64,000 bases of DNA. It comes from Luzula sylvatica. Lineage: Eukaryota; Streptophyta; Magnoliopsida; Poales; Juncaceae. The position numbers were made by a program, and so were the translations under genes. Below the pieces are notes generated by a model. That model was not told the origin of the DNA. It saw only the letters and a list, made by a program, of their open reading frames with translations, and did not search any database. The DNA lies in assembly GCA_946800325.1 (NCBI GenBank), contig OX326957.1, positions 53,625,798-53,689,797 of the forward strand, written 5' to 3'. Shown one piece after another: positions 57,286 through 64,000 of this stretch. Numbering within the stretch: position 1 is the first letter of the stretch; the number at the start of each line of letters is the position of its first letter.

Positions 57286-58716
57286 GGTGCGTGCAATAGG
57301 AAATCATCAAGAAAGATTCAATCATACAATTCGAATCTGATTTTAGTACGACCCATATCTGACAAAGATCAATGTTGATTTTTTCGTATTATTGGTTCCT
57401 TCCCATATAATATTGTTTTGTCTTATTAGACTCTTTGCACAGAGCGAAATAAATTAGATGGATAAATTTCAATTTCAAGTGCCTTAGTCATAATAATAAA
57501 ACAATATATTTATCACATTTATCAAAGTTCAATAATAATGTGAAATCAATAAAATAAAAGTATATTAGAAATGTTTTTTTTTCTAGAATAAATAGACACA
57601 CTAATACATTATACAGGCCATTTATTCCTGTTTGACAAGTCATGTGTCTCCCCATAAATACACATTAATACATTTATTCCTGTTTAATATATATTTTCCA
57701 ATCATTTAGTTTGTGGAATTTTAATTTTAACATCTTCTTCTCTGTTTCAGATTAATATAAGGCCTCATTTTGTTAAAAAAAAAAAACTAAATATGAGAAC
57801 CCCACAAAATGAAATTTTATAGAAATAGTAAGATTACAAAGAAGAGTTAATTTTGCATAGAGGGCCATTAATCATGAGTCCGTCATCCACCTATCAAGTA
57901 GCGAGACGTGGAGTTTCTTTTTGCCTATACCGTGTGTAATTAAAAAAATCAATTCAAAAGGATATATAAATATAATACCATGAACAACATGATTCTCAAT
58001 TGCAAATAGACCCACAAGTTTAGCTAGGATATATAATATATAATAGGCAAAATCTCACATGTACCTCAGCAAACATAATACACGAAATAATCAAGTTTTC
58101 AAAAATATTCCGAAAATGTCTATTGCGAGGTTCCATACAGCGCCAGGCGGGGTTCCAACGTGCGCCTTTCTTTAATTTTGTTTGTTAGTGATCTGAGAAG
58201 TAATTATGTTATAAAATGAATAGATAAAAACAAGCGCTGAACCATAACTCGTCTGGCGCTGAACCATACCACGCCTGTCGAGTAACCAAAGCTCGCCTTA
58301 TATTTCCTGTTATTCCTTTGGTGAAATTGTTGTTATGATGTTAATTGTGGTTATGTTAATTATTGTTATTATGTTATTGTTAGAATTAGTGTTATTATCT
58401 AATTGTTAAAAAAATTGACAAAATTAATTAAATATTATAGGTGTCAAAATTCATTAAATAAATATAGAAGGGAATCAATTTTTTTTTTCTGAAAAGCAAA
58501 ATTTGACAAGACCTTACACTGTGGTAATTAAAGAAAAATTCTGAAAAACAAAAATTAAAGTAAAAGTTATAAGATTCCTGAAATTATACATATGTTTCAG
58601 GCTTTATGGTACATATGGTACATGTGGTAATTAAGTAAAAAATTTAGTGATATTAAAAGAGTTGCAAACTTGTTCTTTTTCTCCATATTCTTCTTCTTCT
58701 TCTTCTTTTTCTTTTC
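57286..58716. other. Intergenic DNA before the split ORF
   Basis: 58100-58310 contains GCGCTGAACCATA twice and related CG-rich words. A (TTC)n tract at 58688-58714 ends just before the ATG at 58717. The MULE end might lie here, but I found no partner TIR because the right end is outside the window. Confidence 0.4.
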
Positions 58717-59127
58717 ATGGCTTCCAAATATATAACCGACGACGTAACAAATCGTTATTTGTTTCGTAATACGAGAGCCGGAAATAAATATCAGGCCTTC
58801 CTCGGTTCCCCGGTACTAGATTGTTTTCATTTCGTTCCACCAAGTCGTCCAAACCCCAACACCAATTTTATCACCGCGGAATTGGAAAATGTTTATCTCA
58901 TTGGAATCTTAATTTCCTAGTAGATTTCAAATATGTTTATTATGATATTGTTGTGCGGTTCTTTTATGCCAATAGTTACATAGATGGTCGTGGAAATTAT
59001 AAGTCCTACCTATTTGGGAAAGAAATTATTGTTTCTCAAAGTCTTCTACGTGATTTATTTGAATTAGGGGATTTCGGATTAGATGAATATGTTGGTGTGG
59101 ATGAGGGTATGTCTCGGGGTGCTTACT
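58717..59127 (+). pseudogene. Transposase_32-like ORF, N-terminal half
   Basis: Starts MASKYITDDVTNRYLFRNTR. A frame break near 58895-58905 moves the reading to a second frame, with YYDIVVRFFYANSYIDGRGN and a LFELGDFGLDE segment. The RFFYANS block matches RLFYANA of the ORF at 46404-47702. It is cut at 59127 by the solo LTR. Function unknown; probably an accessory transposon gene. Confidence 0.7.
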
Positions 59128-60623
59128 TGTTTTTTAATTTAGACCTAGAGGGGGGTGAATAGGAAGTCCTACGGTCCAATTTTCGCGGTAATGAATACAA
59201 TTACAATTTTGTGCGGAAGCGTAAATAAATTAGAGAAAGAAATACAATACCGAAACAAATAACACGCGATATTTCTTTACGGAGTTCGGTAGGTGGTTGC
59301 TTTGTAGCTTTAACTCACCGGCTACTTGCTCAATCGACCGACTCGATTGATTGCAAGTACCTACGTCTCCGGGGTTCCCTTGCGCCTTTTCGGCTTTCGA
59401 TTGAATACCCAACTCAAACAATTACAAGGCTTGCCTTGATCGATTTACACGAATTTATCGATCAATGGTGGGTTTTACAATTAGTAACTAGTCTATTACA
59501 ATTTACTACTAACGAACAAGTTATGATCGGTCACGCATGTTGGGAATCGTTTAGTAGTGGATTCGAAATTGGATCTAATAATCTCTAAGAATGTTTAGAT
59601 GATTAAGCTCAAGATTTAAAGCAAGAATTGTCTCTTTTGATTGGGAAAATATATTGGTTGAGATGATGAGAGAGAATGAGGGAAGAATTCTATTTATAGA
59701 ACACATAGAACCTTCCCTTATCTTGTTTTTTCTGCACAGTCCGTTACAACGGACATGTAGTCCGTTACAACGGACCAAAAGTCAAACTAGCCGTTACGGC
59801 CAATATATTCGTATTTTTCATAGTCCGTTACAACGGAAATAAGGTCCGTTATAACGGAGTTCATGAATTAAGAGTTCGTTATAACGAACTACACAGTCCG
59901 TTACAACGGACGTTCAACTATGACCTCACTTCAGGTTTGTTTTATATATCCGTTATAAGGAAAATTATTATGTTACAACGGTTGGTGTTTGTCCGTTACA
60001 ACGGATTGGTTATTCCGTTACAACGGACATGGAGTAATATTTGGTATACTTAAGTGAGATCAATGTCCCTTACAACGGACATAGTTCTGTGACTTTTCTT
60101 CAAGTTGGCATTAATTAGCGTTGTAACGGTGAAACTTTCGTTACAACGCTTGGTGGGTGTCCGTTACAACGGACTGGTGAATCCGTTGTAACGGACTATA
60201 CTGTGTTTGCCATTCTTGAAGAGGACGAGAAGGTCTGTTACAACGGACATTGATGGTCCGTTATAACAGACATATTTCTGTCAGCCTCATTTGTTATTTC
60301 ATCTTTTTGATGGATTTCGAATATATTTCTTTGACTAATTTTGAGCTTAATAATTCATAAACAAGTTTAGGGATACCTATAAATTGTTTTGGTGATTTGT
60401 GTGATACCCCAACTTGCGGAATCTTCGATGTCTTGATATCTTCACTTGATCATGCGTTTTTGTGCCATCGTTTCTTCACCGTCTTGACTTGCGACGTCTT
60501 GATTCTTCTTTTGATCCTTTTGTGGGTTACGTCTTCTATCTCTATAAATGTTACTCCCACAAATAGATTAGTGGTATCGACATTATTTTTAGATAATCCA
60601 ACCCTAGGAAATTTGAACCAACA
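59128..60623 (-). mobile_element. Solo LTR, lineage I, 1496 bp, inside the ORF
   Basis: The plus strand runs from TGTTTTTTAATTTAGACC to AAATTTGAACCAACA. It shares the AGTTCGGTAGGTGGTTGCTT block with the LTRs at 44378 and 51075. TATA box (TATAAATAG, minus) near 59697-59689. TSD TTACT (59123-59127) against TTACC (60624-60628), one change. No internal region. The 3' edge is more diverged than in the young element. Confidence 0.85.
59737..60274. promoter_or_regulatory. Dyad array in U3, core TACA/TATA
   Basis: About 18 dyads (TCCGTTACAACGGA, TCCGTTATAACGGA, GTTCGTTATAACGAAC), mostly pairs 21-23 bp apart, starting about 40 bp upstream of the TATA box. TACA is not self-complementary, so here only the arms, not the centre, keep symmetry. 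Confidence 0.85.
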
Positions 60624-61173
60624 TTACCTTCTATCGCCCCGTCCTTTTGTACTAATGGTAGATCAAGCAAAGATTATAAATCATGTCACGAAAAGTTGGG
60701 AATTCACCCATCCCACTTTGTTTTATCCTAGTCTTAGGGGTATGTTTGATATTATTGATCGCATCGTCGTTCCACAAAAGCGTAACAATATTAACCTTAT
60801 GAATGCTTATTATCTACGACACATATGGCATTTAGAAAAAAAAATCAACATCCCGTATGTCATTATCCAACACATGAATAGCGTTGATAGTCACAGGTTG
60901 TATTTTCCATATGGAAATATGATCACCAAAATATGCATTCATTTCGGGATAGAAATTCCATATGAAGAAATGCGTATGCCATGTAAAAGAAGTCAAAATA
61001 TTCTTAGTCCAAATGGATTGAGAGAGTATGGACTACACCCTCACGTGAATGGTTGGTATATTCGAGATCCTTCCCCATTGTATATCCTTCCTCGTTTGGA
61101 TGCGAATGGCAATGAGATACCGGGCACTGAAACAATAAATTTCGTATCCCCAAATTTCTCTACAAGATCGTGA
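60624..61173 (+). pseudogene. Transposase_32-like ORF, C-terminal half
   Basis: The frame continues exactly from the N-terminal half when the LTR and one target repeat are discounted. YFPYGNMITKICIHFGIEIP aligns with LPYGTLIARMMELQGIEIP of the ORF at 46404-47702. Ends with TGA at 61171-61173. An ATG-based ORF starting at 60397 lies partly in the LTR and is not the true start. Tail to tail with the MULE transposase, 300 bp away. Confidence 0.75.
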
Positions 61174-61473
61174 AGTTAGTTACAAGAATTAGTTCAAATT
61201 AGTTGTATCCTTGAAATTAGTTGTATTCCGTATCAGTAGTAATGTATTTCGTATTTACAATTTCATGTAATTTTTTAATAGTGAAATTAGTTGTATTCTT
61301 CAATTTCATGTAATTTTGTTTTTGTAGTTTGTATCAGTAGTTTCGTCACAACTATCTAAATATCATCACAATATCATCACAATATAACTAGAACCATCAC
61401 AATATCATCATAATGTCATCACAATATCATCACAATATAACTATAAAACAAGCAATCAAAGCATCACAATCAT
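61174..61473. repeat. Intergenic with (ATATCATCACA)n-like repeats
   Basis: 61350-61440 repeats ATCATCACAATAT about six times. Before it, GAAATTAGTTGTATTC recurs. It forms the gap between two convergent genes. Confidence 0.7.
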
Positions 61474-63584
61474 CTAAATGTCATCTCTCGGTGCATTTTG
61501 TGTGGGATCGAAATAGTCTGGATGACCGCCATACGAAGTACTGGCACCACCATACGAAGTACCGCCACCACCATACGGAGTCCCACCATACTCATTATGA
61601 AAGGTGCAATTTGTTCAGTCTTAAAACACAAACGGGTCTTGCTTTCGTGGCCTTGTTGACGTCTCGTAAAACAATATGTATTTAGTCGACCACAAATTTG
61701 AGCAACCAACGATCTTATGGACAAACCTCTAGCACCTTTTAATACACCGTTGAAGCACTCTGAAATGTTAGTGGTCGTAATACCCACCCTACGACCACCA
61801 TCATATGATACAGCCCATAAATATTGTTGACCCACGTTTCTATCCAAATATTCAATCACTTCTGGTTTCATCAGTCTCATTCGTTCCAACCGCGCTTCCA
61901 ATCCCTCGTTTTTTCTTTGAGTGGCCGCTGTCCAAAATAATTCACCCAATGCCTTATTACCAAATTGTTTAGCAATGTTTTGTTGAACATGTCGAATGCA
62001 ATATCGCATCGCGTGTCCTTGCTCACTCGGAAAAATTTGGTCGATTATCGCTCGATGACCTGATCATCTATCTGTAACTATACAAATTGGTTAACGCTTT
62101 GTAACGTAATCTTTTACCCGAACCAAAAACCATTGCCAAGAAGAACTATTTTCATTCTCGACAATTGCAAATGCTACGGAAAATATCCCTCTATTTGCAT
62201 CCATTCCAGTAGCTATTAAAAGAGTACCTAAATACGTCCCGTGCAAATGTGTACCATCGACACTCAAAACCGGACGACAATGTTGAAAATCTTTAATTGA
62301 GGCCCCCAATGCCCAAAACACCCGTTTGAAATGTAAGTTACCCCGACGGCCGTCACCGTAATCGAAATCGACAACGGTACTGGGATCTCTCATTTGTAAC
62401 ATCTTCATATACGATGGCAAATCGACATAAGAATCCTCCCATTTTCCGTAAATTAAGGCCATCGCATTTGACCGTGCTTTCCATGCAGTCTTATAACTAA
62501 TTTCGATATGATATTCCCTAAAAACCAATTCTTTAATGTTATTAGGATCAAGAGTTATATCTTGCCGTAATTTGGGAAGGATCATCAAACATATGTGGTC
62601 GGCATTCAATTGGCGATTGTGAGACGCAACACCAGAATTAACACACGTATGTCCTCCTTTGAATTTAGTAATTTTCCATGAGATTCCATTTTTGGGCACA
62701 ATTGCACGCAATCTCCACTCACATTCTTCTTGAACACAACGAATTTGATATTCACTCGTATTACTTTTCTGTACCCGAAACTCGACAAAATTCTTAATCG
62801 ACCAATCTCTCAATTCGTTTTGCATTTCTTTCTTCGTTGCAAACAATAGCCCGTGCCAAGATTTATCGGATGACAAATTATTTCTTTCATCATTGTCGTC
62901 ATCTCCTTCTTCACATACCATTAAATTCACCCATTTGTCATCTTCAAAAATTTCGGGAATATCCTCCGTCATATTCATTCCATTTATCCACTCTCCACCT
63001 TGACTAGATTCATGAATCACGTAATCGATATCAATTTGTGGAACACTACTTTCACTACTACCGTCGCCTTCCTCCATTTCTTCTTCTTCTTCTTCCTCCT
63101 CCATATCTTCCTCTAATTGTACGTGACTCTCGTTTGCAACGGGTTCCGAGGGCCCAGCAACCTGTTGGGATGACCCGGGACGACCCGAATAATATGCGGA
63201 ATCGTATCCAGAATGAGACGACTGACCGGGATAATTATAACCAAAAGCAGCATCATTATGATAAGGATTATATTTAGCTCTTTGTTCCACAAACAATTGG
63301 TTATAACCTCCGGTAATAGTTGCCATCATCATGCTTAGACTTGAATCACCATTAATTTCAACAATATCCCAAACCCCTGATTGAAATGGCCAATTCCTTT
63401 TCAGTATTATATCATACATTTCTGTATTTATTCCAGTGCAATTACGAACCAAATTTATCAAATCCGTAAAATTACTTCCATTTGGTAAAATTACTAACGT
63501 ACTTCTACCCCCTTCATAATGGGGTATATTTCCGTCCCTAATAATATTACCGTCCCAAAAAATGCAAAATGACGTCCCTTCCAT
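61474..63584 (-). pseudogene. MULE transposase, inactivated
   Basis: Mutator-like DDE transposase that would cut and insert its element in the nucleus. From 63584: an N-terminal region with an acidic Glu run (residues 158-173), then the MuDR N-terminal domain about 241-314 with Cys283, Cys288, His312 and Cys314. The MULE catalytic domain follows, with the first Asp in SVDGTHLHGTYLG (Asp443). Two in-frame stops follow, TAA at 62093-62091 and TGA at 62066-62064, then the frame continues with MRYCIRHVQQNIAKQFGNKA and TTNISECFNGVLKGARG. The SWIM zinc finger expected next is missing. A Gly/Tyr-rich tail (YGGTPYGGGGTSYGG) appears in another frame at about 61610-61474, so an internal deletion removed the SWIM region and shifted frame. 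Confidence 0.9.
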
Positions 63585-64000
63585 GCTTGCACTACAAGTT
63601 GTTCTTGTGTCAAATTTATTTTCAATTCTTCATTTTTCAAATTGTTTTTTCAACAATTTTTTTTGGTAATTCAAACCCTAACTTAAAATATTTTTTGCAA
63701 TTTAAACCCTAACTTCATTCCTGTTCTAACCCTAAATTTGAGCATTTTCGTACTTTCAAACCCTAACTTTGCAATTTAAACCCTAACTTAAATTGATTTT
63801 TGTAAATCTCTAAACTAATCTAACTATATCCTAACAAAAATCATACACAAATCTATAGCACAAATTCTAACACACATTATATTCACATATCAAAATACTA
63901 AACACAAATCTAGCTTCTAGCTCAAATCCAAACACAGACTATTTTTAACTTATAGCACAAATATAACTAAAATATATTAAATATAAAAAAAAATGTACCT
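63585..64000. other. MULE 5' flank, window end
   Basis: AT-rich. No TIR end could be recognised before the window stops. Confidence 0.5.
63673..63786. promoter_or_regulatory. Telo-box cluster upstream of the MULE transposase
   Basis: AAACCCTAA occurs at 63673, 63704, 63758 and 63778, and CTAACCCTAAA near 63726. This is the plant telo-box, usually a promoter motif bound by TRB-type proteins. It is about 90-200 bp upstream of the ATG at 63584. Confidence 0.6.

Noticed and set aside
63673..63786. True interstitial telomere array
   Set aside because: The AAACCCTAA units are separated by unrelated sequence, so they are telo-box motifs and not a tandem telomere repeat.

Overview
This is nuclear DNA of a flowering plant, probably a eudicot with a repeat-rich genome. 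Evidence: AT-rich background, (TA)n microsatellites, Ty1-copia LTR retrotransposons primed by initiator tRNA-Met, a Mutator-like (MULE) transposase, hAT-like elements, SINEs and MITEs, and one intact plant-specific gene of the FANTASTIC FOUR (FAF) family at 41327-42442 (+). I see no rRNA, organelle DNA, CRISPR array or bacterial gene. Species cannot be named from the sequence.

Layout. 1-3020: end of a copia element on the minus strand (broken gag, PBS, LTR). 3021-4742: degenerate satellite of about 60 bp subunits in a roughly 178 bp trimer. 4745-6382: LTR pieces of a second copia lineage. 6722-11573: complete but mutated copia element (TSD CAGAT). 11579-17450: AT-rich DNA with hAT-like elements, a palindromic MITE in a (TA)n tract and two SINEs. 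17451-19485: three LTR copies, one inserted inside another. 20518-21780: three inverted-repeat elements embedded in microsatellites. 22018-29614: complete LTR retrotransposon (TSD TTATA) whose LTRs look identical although its pol is in ruins. 29615-41000: AT-rich DNA with MITEs, SINEs and a hAT-like element. 41327-42442: FAF gene. 44378-52481: complete young non-autonomous LTR element (TSD ATTAT) with an intact 784-residue gag, no pol, and a foreign ORF. 52492-55200: copia pol remnant with a 679 bp tandem duplication. 56588-57285: hAT-like element. 58717-63584: a plant-transposon-type ORF split by a solo LTR, facing a dead MULE transposase.

Main unexplained signals. First, the U3 regions of two different LTR lineages carry arrays of short dyads, SCGT-N4-ACGS, usually as pairs with centres about 22 bp apart and ending just upstream of the TATA box. 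The core differs by subfamily (TCGA, CATG, CTGG/CCAG/CTAG, TACA/TATA) and the arms co-vary. Second, the 22018-29614 element holds at least three stem-loops with the same 19-nt loop but different, fully complementary stems. Third, the same plant-transposon ORF family occurs inside a non-autonomous retrotransposon and next to a MULE.
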